Origin: Microcoleus sp. FACHB-672
GTDB taxonomy: Bacteria; Cyanobacteriota; Cyanobacteriia; Cyanobacteriales; Oscillatoriaceae
DNA: 64,000 nt
NCBI RefSeq assembly: GCF_014695725.1
Contig: NZ_JACJOU010000014.1
Coordinates: forward strand, 62,001-126,000
Direction: 5' to 3'
Shown: piece by piece, positions 52,884 to 60,852 of the stretch
How the letters are laid out: each line of letters opens with the position of its first letter
How positions within the stretch are numbered: position 1 is the stretch's first letter
The notes under the pieces: model-generated
What the model was told of the DNA's origin: nothing
What the model saw: the letters and a program-made list of their open reading frames with translations, nothing else
The model's database searches: none
Translations under genes and position numbers: made by a program

Positions 52884-53708
52884 TTAACTGTTATCCTGCA
52901 TTCGCTCTAGTAACTTGCGAATCACACTGCCATCTTCTGCACCCGGAACTTGAGTCAGATATATCTGTAGATCCTGAACAGCTTTTGGCCACTGACCCAG
53001 TTGATAATAGAGGATGCCCCGATCTCGCAATTCGATGGGCGCACCTGGAAACAGCAGCAGAATTCGCTCAACCGCAGCCAGAGATTTTAAGACATCTCCT
53101 TGGTTGAGATAAATTAATTTGAGGTTGGAAAGCATTCGCCCTAAGAAGCGTCGCCGGCCCACGGGTTCTAGAAATGCCGGCAGTAGCTGCACCGGCTGAC
53201 CGTAAATTTGGGCGAGTCGTTGCTGGCAATCTTCTGGAAATAGCACCTCGCCCCGATTGAAGGGGTCCACATAGATGCCGGCACCTTCAAAGTCTGGACG
53301 GATCAGGAAGTGTCCGGGCATTCCGACGCCGACCATCGGAAAGTCAAGACGCCGCGCCAGTTCCAGGTACACCAGCGATAGGGTGAGGGGGATGCCGGTG
53401 CGCCGATCAATTACATCATTGAAAAAGCTATTACGCGGATCGTAATAATTCTCACCATTGCCGGTGAATCCCAAATCATCGTAGAGATATTGATTGATGG
53501 CTTGGATAATCCGCATCGGATACCGTTCAGCCGGCAGGCGATCTCCCACCTCAGATGCCATCGTGTCGAGCGCATCAAGATATTCTGCCGGATCGAGTTC
53601 TGGATATTCTTCTTGAGCTATGTACAGAGAAGCTTTCGCCAAATCAATTTGTGGATCTGGCTGATAAATTTCTTTATAAAAAAATTGCCGCGCTAGGGGG
53701 AAGTCCAT
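52884..53708 (-). CDS. SirB1-family protein (transglutaminase-like fold with TPR)
   Basis: 274 residues. The N-terminal transglutaminase-like region (about 25-165) has YDPRNSFFNDVIDRRTGIPL, TLSLVYLELARRLDFPMVGV and GMPGHFLIRPD; a cysteine nucleophile is not seen at the usual place, as is typical of SirB1 proteins. The C-terminal part (about 185-270) is TPR-like (LNQGDVLKSLAAVERILLLF, ELRDRGILYYQLGQWPKAVQDL). Function unknown; likely a protein-protein interaction module in the cytoplasm. Upstream lies the long structured spacer before hflX. Confidence 0.88.
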   Translation of the reverse strand: MDFPLARQFFYKEIYQPDPQIDLAKASLYIAQEEYPELDPAEYLDALDTMASEVGDRLPAERYPMRIIQAINQYLYDDLGFTGNGENYYDPRNSFFNDVIDRRTGIPLTLSLVYLELARRLDFPMVGVGMPGHFLIRPDFEGAGIYVDPFNRGEVLFPEDCQQRLAQIYGQPVQLLPAFLEPVGRRRFLGRMLSNLKLIYLNQGDVLKSLAAVERILLLFPGAPIELRDRGILYYQLGQWPKAVQDLQIYLTQVPGAEDGSVIRKLLERMQDNS

Positions 53709-53796
53709 ATTGGCTCACTGATGCACTGCTACAATTCTCCTATTTTTTGCCAAGACGCTTTGCCTAACACCATATCCGCTCTATTAAAGGACTTAG

Positions 53797-53919
53797 TTGT
53801 TACCGGCGACTTTAACAATTCACTCTGGTGAATCCTCACCGACAATAGCCTAGAGGTCGCGGCTCTGGCCATCCTCCCTAGGAGAGGGATACATCCGTCA
53901 CCTTTATTGTTTCACGGAT
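53797..53919. ncRNA. candidate structured RNA (five local hairpins)
   Basis: Within 123 nt five inverted repeats follow one another: TTGTTA/TAACAA (53797-53818), GGTGA/TCACC (53827-53840), AGCC/GGCT (53847-53864), CTCC/GGAG (53874-53884) and ATCCGT/ACGGAT (53893-53919). Individually short, together more than I would expect in such a spacer. The strand is undecided; I recognise no Rfam-type family. Confidence 0.25.
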
Positions 53920-54186
53920 TACTTGAGGTGCCCTTCATGCTTCTTATTATTACTCCAATCAGTTTCAAGAAAACTGGGAAAATATATCCTCTCAAGCCGC
54001 ACTTTTAAAATATATAAATATTAATAAGTGTTAATTTATCTTATTAATTTACTGAGAGAAAAATTTAAAGATACTATAAAACCCTTCTTGGAAAATATTT
54101 GGATGATTAATCAAAATTCATTCTGATTATTAAAAACAATGAATCAGCTAAAAGGTTTAATTTTTACCAAAAAAGCAGGAGAGCGA

Positions 54187-54243
54187 GGGTGAGATTCCAT
54201 ACAGTCCTGGAATAGATGAGTTTGGTTCAGTCCGCTTTCACCC
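54187..54243 (+). promoter_or_regulatory. candidate folded leader element upstream of hflX
   Basis: GGGTGA (54187-54192) and TCACCC (54238-54243) can close a stem around an inner perfect hairpin ATTCCA/TGGAAT (54194-54199, 54208-54213) and a GGTTCAGTCC segment. A tRNA was considered and rejected (too short, no anticodon arm). Could be part of the hflX 5' leader. Confidence 0.3.
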
Positions 54244-54379
54244 CAAGATTTTCAAGGCAGAGTTACAGCGGATACAACCGTTTTTGCACTGCACTTATAC
54301 CCAAAGAAAGATAAGTTTAAAAAGAAATTCAGGCAATATAGAATTTATGGATTTAACAGCCAATTTTCTATTTCGGCTT

Positions 54380-56095
54380 ATGGAAACTATTTACGGACAT
54401 ATTCAAGGATTAAAATCCAGCCATATCAAGCAACTAGAGCGATTATACGAACATCGGGAACCCAGTGATCGCGCAATTACGGCTGAGTTTGCCCAGCGCC
54501 TCGCAGCAGTTAGTACAGAAATTCATCACCCGGTGTGTGCTTATGTTAACCGGCGTGGACAGGTGTTTCGAGTCGCAGTAGGGACACCCAGCCAAACTCA
54601 AATTGCCCCCCAACAATTGCCCCGGCATAGCGCTGAACGCTTGAGTGGAATTCGCTGTATTGCCACTCAAATCAAATCAGATCCACCAGACACAGCCGCA
54701 CTAACAGCAATGGCACGGCAGCGCTTAGACGCTTTAGTGGTCTTAAATTTAACAAAAGAAGGTGTTGAACGACCGGGAAAAGGAGCAACCGGCTATGTCA
54801 AAGAAGCTTTCTTGGCTCATTTAATCCCCGATACTGAAACATCCTGGAGCGTTTCTCCACCTCTGAGTTTAGATGACCTCAGCGAACAAGACTTTGGCGA
54901 CTTAATAGATGAATGGGAAAGTGATTTTTCTCAATCAGGCTACGGCGCATTTCAGTTTGAGGAAGCCGGCACTGACGAAGATAAAGTTCTGCTGGTTGGA
55001 TTAATGACGGATGATATTTCTGTGCAACGCTTTCAAGATGGGTTGGAAGAACTAACCCGCTTAGTTGAAAGTGCGAAGGGAACCGTACTCGACACGATAC
55101 AGCAGAAGCGATCGCGCCCCCATCCTCAAACCGTTGTGGGGGAGGGAAAAATAGAAGAAATTGCTCTGCAAGCGCATAAGTTGAAAGCGAATTTGATTGT
55201 CTTTGACCGAGATATCTCTGCCTCTCAAGTCCGCAACCTGGAAGCCCAGATTCACATCCCAGTCGTAGATCGCACAGAAGTCATTTTAGATATTTTCGCT
55301 CAACGTGCTCAATCCCAGGCCGGCAAATTGCAAGTCGAACTGGCGCAACTAGAATATATGCTGCCTCGGCTGAGAGGACGGGGTCAGCAGATGTCTCGGT
55401 TAGGTGCCGGCATCGGGACGCGAGGGCCGGGTGAAACGAAACTAGAGACGGAACGGCGAGTCATTCAGCGACGCATTGCCCAACTTCAGCAGGAAGTTAA
55501 TCAATTACAAGCGCATCGTGCGCGTTTGCGGCAGCAGCGACAGCAGCAAGAAATTCCCACGATTGCAGTCGTTGGCTATACCAATGCCGGTAAATCAACG
55601 CTGCTGAATGTGTTAACTCATGCTGAGGTTTACACAGCGGATCAGCTCTTTGCTACCTTAGATCCGACTACGCGAAAGCTGGTGATTACAGATCCAGAAA
55701 CCCAGGAACGGCAGTCAGTTCTGCTAACAGATACCGTAGGGTTTATTCACGAACTTCCGCCACCACTTATGGATGCTTTCCGAGCTACTTTAGAGGAAGT
55801 GACGGAGGCTGATGCGTTGCTTCATGTCGTCGATCTTTCCCATCCAGCTTGGACAAGTCATATCCATTCAGTAGACGAAGTGTTAGGAGAAATGCCGGCG
55901 CTTCCCGGCAAAGCTTTGATTGCGTTTAACAAGATCGATCAAGTCGATAGTGAAACTTTAGCGCAAGCTCAACAAACCTATCCCGAAGCCGTGTTTATTT
56001 CAGCCACTCAACGCTTAGGTTTAGAGACTCTGCGGCAGCGAATGATCCAGCTGATTGATGAAGCTGCTTCAGCGCCGGTACTTGCCGAAATGTAG
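54380..56095 (+). CDS. hflX: ribosome-associated GTPase HflX
   Basis: 571 residues from ATG 54380 (METIYGHIQGLKSSHIKQLE), the usual start of cyanobacterial HflX; an in-frame ATG at 54284 adds 32 residues unlike the family. It splits stalled or stressed ribosomes. Seen: N-terminal HflX domain with VGEGKIEEIALQAH and FDRDISASQVRNLEAQ, the linker GAGIGTRGPGETKLETERR, GTPase G1 VVGYTNAGKST (about 396), G3 LTDTVGFI and G4 FNKIDQ. It is longer than E. coli HflX (about 426) because of a cyanobacterial N-terminal extension of about 190 residues. Confidence 0.95.
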   Translation: METIYGHIQGLKSSHIKQLERLYEHREPSDRAITAEFAQRLAAVSTEIHHPVCAYVNRRGQVFRVAVGTPSQTQIAPQQLPRHSAERLSGIRCIATQIKSDPPDTAALTAMARQRLDALVVLNLTKEGVERPGKGATGYVKEAFLAHLIPDTETSWSVSPPLSLDDLSEQDFGDLIDEWESDFSQSGYGAFQFEEAGTDEDKVLLVGLMTDDISVQRFQDGLEELTRLVESAKGTVLDTIQQKRSRPHPQTVVGEGKIEEIALQAHKLKANLIVFDRDISASQVRNLEAQIHIPVVDRTEVILDIFAQRAQSQAGKLQVELAQLEYMLPRLRGRGQQMSRLGAGIGTRGPGETKLETERRVIQRRIAQLQQEVNQLQAHRARLRQQRQQQEIPTIAVVGYTNAGKSTLLNVLTHAEVYTADQLFATLDPTTRKLVITDPETQERQSVLLTDTVGFIHELPPPLMDAFRATLEEVTEADALLHVVDLSHPAWTSHIHSVDEVLGEMPALPGKALIAFNKIDQVDSETLAQAQQTYPEAVFISATQRLGLETLRQRMIQLIDEAASAPVLAEM

Positions 56096-56158
56096 GAAGG
56101 AGCCGGTTGTGCCGGCATTCATTTTAATGACTTCATAATTGTTAGAGGATAACCAAAA

Positions 56159-57190
56159 ATGGTAGAAACTCTTGATGACACTAAGCGCCTTGCAATTGCC
56201 ACAAAATTGTCAGAGATGAAAGCATTGCAAAATCTACTGATTAGCAATGAGCAGCAATTCATTCAGGATTGTACAGATGATGAGATTCGTAAGCGCTTGC
56301 AAAAGATGGTCGAGGACGATGAAAAAAATTTAGGCGTTCTTGATACGGTGATTGTTCAGTACGGTGTCCAGGCAGAGCAAAAAGAAACAACCCAGCAGAT
56401 GATTGAGGAAGTTCAGAAACTCATGAAAGGTTCTGAGCTAACTTTGTTTGAGAAAGTATCTCAGCAGGAATTACTCAAACACCGGCAGACAATGGCGGGA
56501 CTGTTAATTCACAAAGCTGCTCAAATTATTGGTGCTGATGTTGAAACTGCGATCACACCTTTAAATACTGTTAATTTCGAGAACCGCGCCCATCAAGAGC
56601 AACTCAAAGGAATCCTAGAGATTTTGGGTGTTCGTGAGTTAACCGGACTTGAGCCACATCAGGGAATTTGGGCGCGGGTTCAAGATGCTGTTGCAGCATT
56701 TACTGGAGTTGCCGGCAGTGTAATAACGCGCACCGATGATGAGATGAGCATTCGTGATCTTCTCCTCATGGATCATACTAAGGCTGATACTCTATTTGCA
56801 GAAATTTTAGGTTCTGACGATCCTGAAAAAATCCAAGAGTATTTTGGGCAACTTTATAAAGACATCAAAGCTCACGGTACAGCCGAAGAACAAGTTGTCT
56901 ATCCGGCAATTCGTTCTGATTATGAACACACGCAAGAAATTTACGAACAGACGGATGAAGTGATGGAGATGTTAGACGAGATCACACCTCTCGATCCGGC
57001 TTCATCTGAATTTAAAGCAGCGATTGAACGGTTAAGAACTGCGGTGCGAACTCATATCGATCAAGAAGAGAGCGATATATTCCCCAGACTCCGCAACAAC
57101 TTCAGCGATGAACAGCAGAAGCAAATGGCTAGCGAATTTAAAAATGCTAAAAGCCGGCTGCAAGATGAAATGGCTGCTGCAACTCATTAA
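56159..57190 (+). CDS. hemerythrin HHE-domain protein
   Basis: 343 residues. The C-terminal hemerythrin-like four-helix bundle (about 200-335) carries the di-iron ligands: LLLMDHTKADTLF, KAHGTAEEQVVYPAIR, THIDQEESDIFPRL. The N-terminal 165 residues form another helical bundle (MKALQNLLISNEQQFIQDCT; LLKHRQTMAGLLIHKAAQII), probably a degenerate repeat of the fold. It may bind oxygen, NO or iron in the cytoplasm. GAGGA lies about 9 nt before ATG 56159. It heads a same-strand series that runs to 60582, with gaps of 40-200 bp. Confidence 0.88.
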   Translation: MVETLDDTKRLAIATKLSEMKALQNLLISNEQQFIQDCTDDEIRKRLQKMVEDDEKNLGVLDTVIVQYGVQAEQKETTQQMIEEVQKLMKGSELTLFEKVSQQELLKHRQTMAGLLIHKAAQIIGADVETAITPLNTVNFENRAHQEQLKGILEILGVRELTGLEPHQGIWARVQDAVAAFTGVAGSVITRTDDEMSIRDLLLMDHTKADTLFAEILGSDDPEKIQEYFGQLYKDIKAHGTAEEQVVYPAIRSDYEHTQEIYEQTDEVMEMLDEITPLDPASSEFKAAIERLRTAVRTHIDQEESDIFPRLRNNFSDEQQKQMASEFKNAKSRLQDEMAAATH

Positions 57191-57236
57191 AACAAAAGTT
57201 TGTAGCTAAGTAAAACTATCCCAATTTGTGCAAATT

Positions 57237-57632
57237 ATGAACAATCCAACGACGTGGAAGTACATATTTTACCTCAAGGCTGTGATCAATTGGGTCGAAT
57301 CTCTGGCTTTGCTGTTTGCAGATCGCTGGATTCGTGAGTTACTTGGTGAAAAACCTCTGACTAACCCTGAATATTTACAACTATTTCTTGTGTTGGTAAT
57401 TGTGATTGGGATCGGCTATTGGTGGGTTGGCAACGACATTTCCCGCAATCACAACATCGTAAAGCTTGGAATTTACGCACAATTTTCTGTATTTGGGGTG
57501 CTGGCTTATCAGACGTTGGCCGGCAATGTTCACCCATTTTATTTAATTCCGGGCGTCATTGATCTGACGTTTGCCATTCTCTTTGTTGTGTTTCTATCTT
57601 CTTACGGTCGAATTAAGCAGGCTTTGGAGTGA
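57237..57632 (+). CDS. small four-helix membrane protein
   Basis: 131 residues from ATG 57237 (an in-frame GTG at 57228 adds three). Four membrane helices are visible: NWVESLALLFADRWI, LFLVLVIVIGIGYWWVG, LGIYAQFSVFGVLAYQTLAG and IDLTFAILFVVFLSSYG. No family assigned. Helix 2 ends in VGNDISRNHNIVKLG, a conserved-looking cytoplasmic loop. Its position 46 bp after the hemerythrin gene suggests co-transcription. Confidence 0.7.
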   Translation: MNNPTTWKYIFYLKAVINWVESLALLFADRWIRELLGEKPLTNPEYLQLFLVLVIVIGIGYWWVGNDISRNHNIVKLGIYAQFSVFGVLAYQTLAGNVHPFYLIPGVIDLTFAILFVVFLSSYGRIKQALE

Positions 57633-57681
57633 TTTTTCAACAGTCTTACACAGGGCATCTGGATAGGGGTTTCGGATTTTT

Positions 57682-57760
57682 TAACCACAGATGCACGCAG
57701 ATGAACGCAGATGATAGCGTTAGCGTGCCGACAGATATATGCAGATAAATACAGATGATA
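57682..57760. repeat. CAGATGAACG-type dispersed repeat
   Basis: ACCACAGATGCACGCAGATG (from 57683), AACGCAGATG, then GATAGCGTTAGCGTGCCGAC and TACAGATGATAGCGTTAGG. This is the same interspersed type as 14851-14880 on the opposite strand. It leads into the perfect palindrome at 57761. Confidence 0.7.
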
Positions 57761-57786
57761 GCGTTAGGCTGCCGGCAGCCTAACGC
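57761..57786. promoter_or_regulatory. 26-bp perfect palindrome upstream of Nudix gene
   Basis: GCGTTAGGCTGCC joined directly to its reverse complement GGCAGCCTAACGC, centred on GCCGGC, 24 bp before the Nudix ATG. In RNA it could only form a hairpin with an enlarged loop; in DNA it is an ideal dimeric operator or a cruciform. It may also be the end of the neighbouring dispersed repeat. Confidence 0.45.
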
Positions 57787-57810
57787 ACATGAATAATTAG
57801 GGAATTTATC

Positions 57811-58365
57811 ATGAGTCAAAAACACGGCCCTTGGACGATAGAAGAAACTTCTCAAAAATACGAAAATTCGTTTATAAATGTTCGTGAAGATCAAGTTCTT
57901 CAACCTGACGGGAAACCGGGTATGTACGCGACCGTCAAGATGAAAGCCGTTGTTGCTATTCTACCAATAGATAGCGACGGCACTGTATATCTTACCCGGC
58001 AATTTCGCTACGCACTTGGAAAAGAGAGTATCGAAGTGGTATGCGGTGCACTTGAGGAAAATGAACCGGCATTGGATGCAGCAAAGCGAGAAGTTGAAGA
58101 AGAATTGGGAATTAAAGCAGATGAATGGATCGAGTTGGGATTCTTTGATTTAGATACCTCGATTGTGCATTGTCCGGTTTATCTATTTTTGGCAAAGCAG
58201 TTAACGTTTAGACAAGCCCATCAAGAGGGAACGGAAACCATAGAGAAACTCCAGATTCCTTTGAACGCAGCCCTGCAAAAGGTGATGGATAACGCGATCA
58301 CACACGCGCATAGCTGTGTGCTGATTCTCAAAGCTGGCAGCACTACGCTCTCGTCTGGCGATTAA
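57811..58365 (+). CDS. Nudix hydrolase (ADP-ribose pyrophosphatase-like)
   Basis: 184 residues. Complete Nudix box at about 79-101: G, then Glu, AAKREVEEELGI, following the GX5EX7REUXEEXGU rule (GALEENEPALDAAKREV...). The preceding RQFRYALGKESIEVVCGAL is typical of ADP-ribose/sugar-nucleotide hydrolases. It cleaves nucleoside diphosphate derivatives with Mg2+ in the cytoplasm; the substrate is not settled. AGGGA lies 8 nt upstream. The palindrome at 57761 is in its promoter region. Confidence 0.92.
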   Translation: MSQKHGPWTIEETSQKYENSFINVREDQVLQPDGKPGMYATVKMKAVVAILPIDSDGTVYLTRQFRYALGKESIEVVCGALEENEPALDAAKREVEEELGIKADEWIELGFFDLDTSIVHCPVYLFLAKQLTFRQAHQEGTETIEKLQIPLNAALQKVMDNAITHAHSCVLILKAGSTTLSSGD

Positions 58366-58529
58366 ATGTCCCTAGTATGAAATCTATCTGTGATTGAGAA
58401 TACTCTCTCTTCAGAGTAATATCAAAATTTATCAAGAATCGCTAACATTAATAATTATCGGCTCATTTGAAAACGCCTAATTGCCTAAAGATTAGGAAGC
58501 ATTTTAATGAACCGATAGCCAATATCAAT

Positions 58530-59126
58530 ATGGAACAAGGCGTTGCAAAAACTTGGGGTTCTACTCCTGAAGAAAGATTAATGTCGTTCCCTTGCGACCG
58601 CTACGTTGATAGTTCTGACGAGGCGTATTTCCGAGCGATAGATGTAAAAGCACCGGCTCCTATTTTATTCCGGTGGTTATGCCAACTAAAAGTTGCATCT
58701 TACAGTTACGACTGGATTGACCGGCTCGAAAAGATATTTTTCAACGTTCAAGCGTCGCTCTCAGATCGTCCGAGTCCAGAACAACTGCTCCCCGGAGTAG
58801 AAAATCTAGCGCTTGGTCAAAGAGTGATGGGCATCTTTAAACTTGTTGAGTTTGAAGAAAATCGGCATTTAACCCTAGTGATGGATGACAAACTAGCCAT
58901 CGCAATGTTTGGCAACATCGTTGCAAGTTATGTCGTTTTTCCGGTGACGCAAGACACTTGCCGCCTTGTTCTCAAAGGGCATATTTTCTATCCGAGAAAT
59001 CGCTTTTTATCATGGATGCCCTGGGTGCTGCCGTGGGGAGATTTACTCATGATGCGCCAGCAGTTCTTGAGGCTTAGAAATTTGGCACAAAACCAAGTTG
59101 ACTGTATCTCAGAGGTGAAAATTTAG
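58530..59126 (+). CDS. SRPBCC-like hypothetical protein
   Basis: 198 residues from ATG 58530; an in-frame TTG at 58467 adds a non-domain extension. The pattern FRAIDVKAPAPILFRWLCQL, SYSYDWIDRLEKIFFNVQAS, LGQRVMGIFKLVEFEENRHL, then LVLKGHIFYPRNRFLSWMPW looks like a START/SRPBCC helix-grip with an elongated ligand cavity. It likely binds a hydrophobic molecule. Function unknown. Member of the same-strand series after the hemerythrin gene. Confidence 0.7.
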   Translation: MEQGVAKTWGSTPEERLMSFPCDRYVDSSDEAYFRAIDVKAPAPILFRWLCQLKVASYSYDWIDRLEKIFFNVQASLSDRPSPEQLLPGVENLALGQRVMGIFKLVEFEENRHLTLVMDDKLAIAMFGNIVASYVVFPVTQDTCRLVLKGHIFYPRNRFLSWMPWVLPWGDLLMMRQQFLRLRNLAQNQVDCISEVKI

Positions 59127-59195
59127 ATGTGAAAATTCAAAAATAAAAGCTGACCCGATCCTATTTAAAGATATTCTCTGAAACAGCCTTCAGCT

Positions 59196-59567
59196 ATGAA
59201 GCGGTACAAAAGAGTTTTCCAAATCATACTTGCCCTAGGAATGGTAGTCATCGGTGCGTGGCATTTTACCAGCCCAGAACCATTTGAGAAAATTGTGCCC
59301 GCCTTTCTTCCCTATCATCTGGCACAGGTTTACATCAGCGGATTTCTGGAAATTTTGGGTGGAGTCGGATTATTAATTCCTCAAGTTAGTCGTAGCGCTG
59401 CTTGGCTTCTCGCTGTACTTTTTATTGCTGTTTTTCCAGCCAATCTTTATCAGGCGATCAATAACATTGAAGTTCCAGCGCTGCCGCACGATCCGCCACT
59501 GATTTGGTTGCGACTTCCGTTTCAGGCGCTTTTAGCCGCTTGGGCTTGGTGGTTCACCAGAGAATAA
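59196..59567 (+). CDS. DoxX-family membrane protein
   Basis: 123 residues, four membrane helices with the DoxX pattern: FQIILALGMVVIGAWHFTSP, YISGFLEILGGVGLLIPQVS, AWLLAVLFIAVFPANLYQAI and a final FQALLAAWAWWF. DoxX-type proteins occur in oxidative-stress and quinone-related contexts; no specific activity can be given. It is followed 61 bp later by the isoaspartyl peptidase gene. Confidence 0.85.
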   Translation: MKRYKRVFQIILALGMVVIGAWHFTSPEPFEKIVPAFLPYHLAQVYISGFLEILGGVGLLIPQVSRSAAWLLAVLFIAVFPANLYQAINNIEVPALPHDPPLIWLRLPFQALLAAWAWWFTRE

Positions 59568-59628
59568 GGTTTACGTCAATTGCGACGATCTACAAAAGTT
59601 TACTCAGGTTCAAAATAAGGAGCTACAA

Positions 59629-60582
59629 ATGACTCTCAGTATTATTGTTCATGGTGGAGCAAAAACCATCACAGACGAAAAGATTGATGCCAACCACGCC
59701 GGCTGCATCGCAGCAGTAGAAGCGGGCTGGGCAGTGCTTCGCAGTGGAGGCAGTGCCGGAGAAGCCGTTGAGGTGGCGATCCGTGTTCTGGAAACTGACC
59801 AGACATTTAACGCCGGCTTTGGCGCAACCCTCAACAGTGAGGGAGAAGTTGAGCTAGACGCGGCGATGATGGAAGGTGCCAAGTTAGGTTGGGGGGCAGT
59901 GGCAGCCGTTCAAGGGGTGCGCCATCCCATCTCAGTTGCACACAAGATTATGGATGAAAAAGCCCGGTTATTAGTCGCGCGCAGTGGCGAACGCTTTGCT
60001 GCTGAACATGGGTTGGAGATGTGTCCAAAAGAAGATTTGATTAGTGAGGAGCAGCGGCAGGAGTGGGAAGAGGAGCAGAAAGTTCTTGATCGCCCCAACA
60101 CCGTCGGCTGTGTGGCGATAGATGCCACCGGCACTGTCGTTGCCGGCACCTCAACTGGGGGCACAACAGGTCAACCACAGGGTCGTGTTGGTGACACTGC
60201 CTTGGTTGGCTGTGGCTTGTACGCTGATAACCACCTGGGCGCTTGCTCAACCACAGGTGATGGCGAGTCAATTATCCCAGTGGTTCTTGCCAAAACGGCG
60301 ATTGATTTTATGGCGGGAGATACCCATCCAGAAGAAGCATCGCGGAAGGCAATTGACACTTTGATCTCTAAGGTTGAAGGAGAGGCCGGCTGCATCCTCG
60401 TAGACCGGCAGGGACGCATTGGCTGGGCGTACAACTCAGATCACATGGCAGTTGCTTATATGACGCAAGACATGGACAAACCGGCTGCGTTTATTAGCAA
60501 AGAAGAAGAATATAGCTCAAAAGCACAAGGCGTTCCCTCCGGTACAAAAGAGATGATGACGGTTCACTCACCCTCGGAATAA
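59629..60582 (+). CDS. isoaspartyl peptidase / L-asparaginase (Ntn-hydrolase, type III)
   Basis: 317 residues. Made as a precursor that cuts itself before Thr158 in RPNTVGCVAID, the new N-terminal Thr being the nucleophile. Seen: MTLSIIVHGGAKTITDEKID at the start, FNAGFGATLNSEGEVELDAA, and after the cut GTSTGGTTGQPQGRVGDTALVGCG and STTGDGESI. It repairs or degrades isoaspartyl dipeptides and hydrolyses asparagine; in cyanobacteria it can also finish cyanophycin breakdown, but no cyanophycin genes are nearby. AAGGAG lies 7 nt before the ATG. A strong terminator follows at 60695. Confidence 0.95.
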   Translation: MTLSIIVHGGAKTITDEKIDANHAGCIAAVEAGWAVLRSGGSAGEAVEVAIRVLETDQTFNAGFGATLNSEGEVELDAAMMEGAKLGWGAVAAVQGVRHPISVAHKIMDEKARLLVARSGERFAAEHGLEMCPKEDLISEEQRQEWEEEQKVLDRPNTVGCVAIDATGTVVAGTSTGGTTGQPQGRVGDTALVGCGLYADNHLGACSTTGDGESIIPVVLAKTAIDFMAGDTHPEEASRKAIDTLISKVEGEAGCILVDRQGRIGWAYNSDHMAVAYMTQDMDKPAAFISKEEEYSSKAQGVPSGTKEMMTVHSPSE

Positions 60583-60694
60583 TCGAGCTTGCTCGCTTAC
60601 GGTGTAGATGCCTAAAGCGACCAAACACGAATAAGTAGAAGCATTTGGGTAAAGCTCAGGGCTATTTATTTATGCCGGTAGGCGCAGGCTTAAC

Positions 60695-60726
60695 AAATCC
60701 TCTTTCACTCTGAAAGAGGATTTTTT
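60695..60726 (+). terminator. strong intrinsic terminator
   Basis: AAATCCTCTTTCA (60695-60707), loop CTC, TGAAAGAGGATTT (60711-60723), continuing into T to 60726: a 13-bp perfect stem. Confidence 0.9.
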
Positions 60727-60728
60727 GT

Positions 60729-60751
60729 CGAAACCCGCCCCTACAGGAATA
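60729..60751. repeat. dispersed CGAAACCCGCCCCTACAGG-type repeat
   Basis: CGAAACCCGCCCCTACAGGA is a short sequence type scattered in many filamentous cyanobacterial genomes, often next to hairpins as here. One copy only in this window. Confidence 0.4.
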
Positions 60752-60852
60752 CTTATTCCCTTGTCTGGTTTTACCTAAATAGCCCACAGGGAGATGATAG
60801 AAAAATCACTTGTTGAGACAATACCTATTATTTCGTTTGCAGCCTTCTTTTT

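Larger units (their letters stand above)
53709..54379. other. 670-bp divergent spacer with several hairpins
   Basis: Between the SirB1-family gene (minus) and hflX (plus). It contains a cluster of short hairpins at 53797-53919 and a compact folded element at 54187-54243 (both listed). The middle (54000-54170) is very AT-rich. An in-frame upstream extension of hflX to 54284 is possible but carries no family residues. Confidence 0.4.

Noticed and set aside
54181-54250. tRNA-like element (GGTTCAGTCC resembling a T-loop, closing GGGTGA/TCACCC stem)
   Set aside because: Only about 57 nt between stem ends, no anticodon or D arm, and no 5-bp T stem. Kept only as a candidate folded leader.
57646-57903. 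85-codon minus-strand frame across the repeat and Nudix start
   Set aside because: Spans the palindrome and dispersed repeat and overlaps the start of the Nudix gene; no family features.
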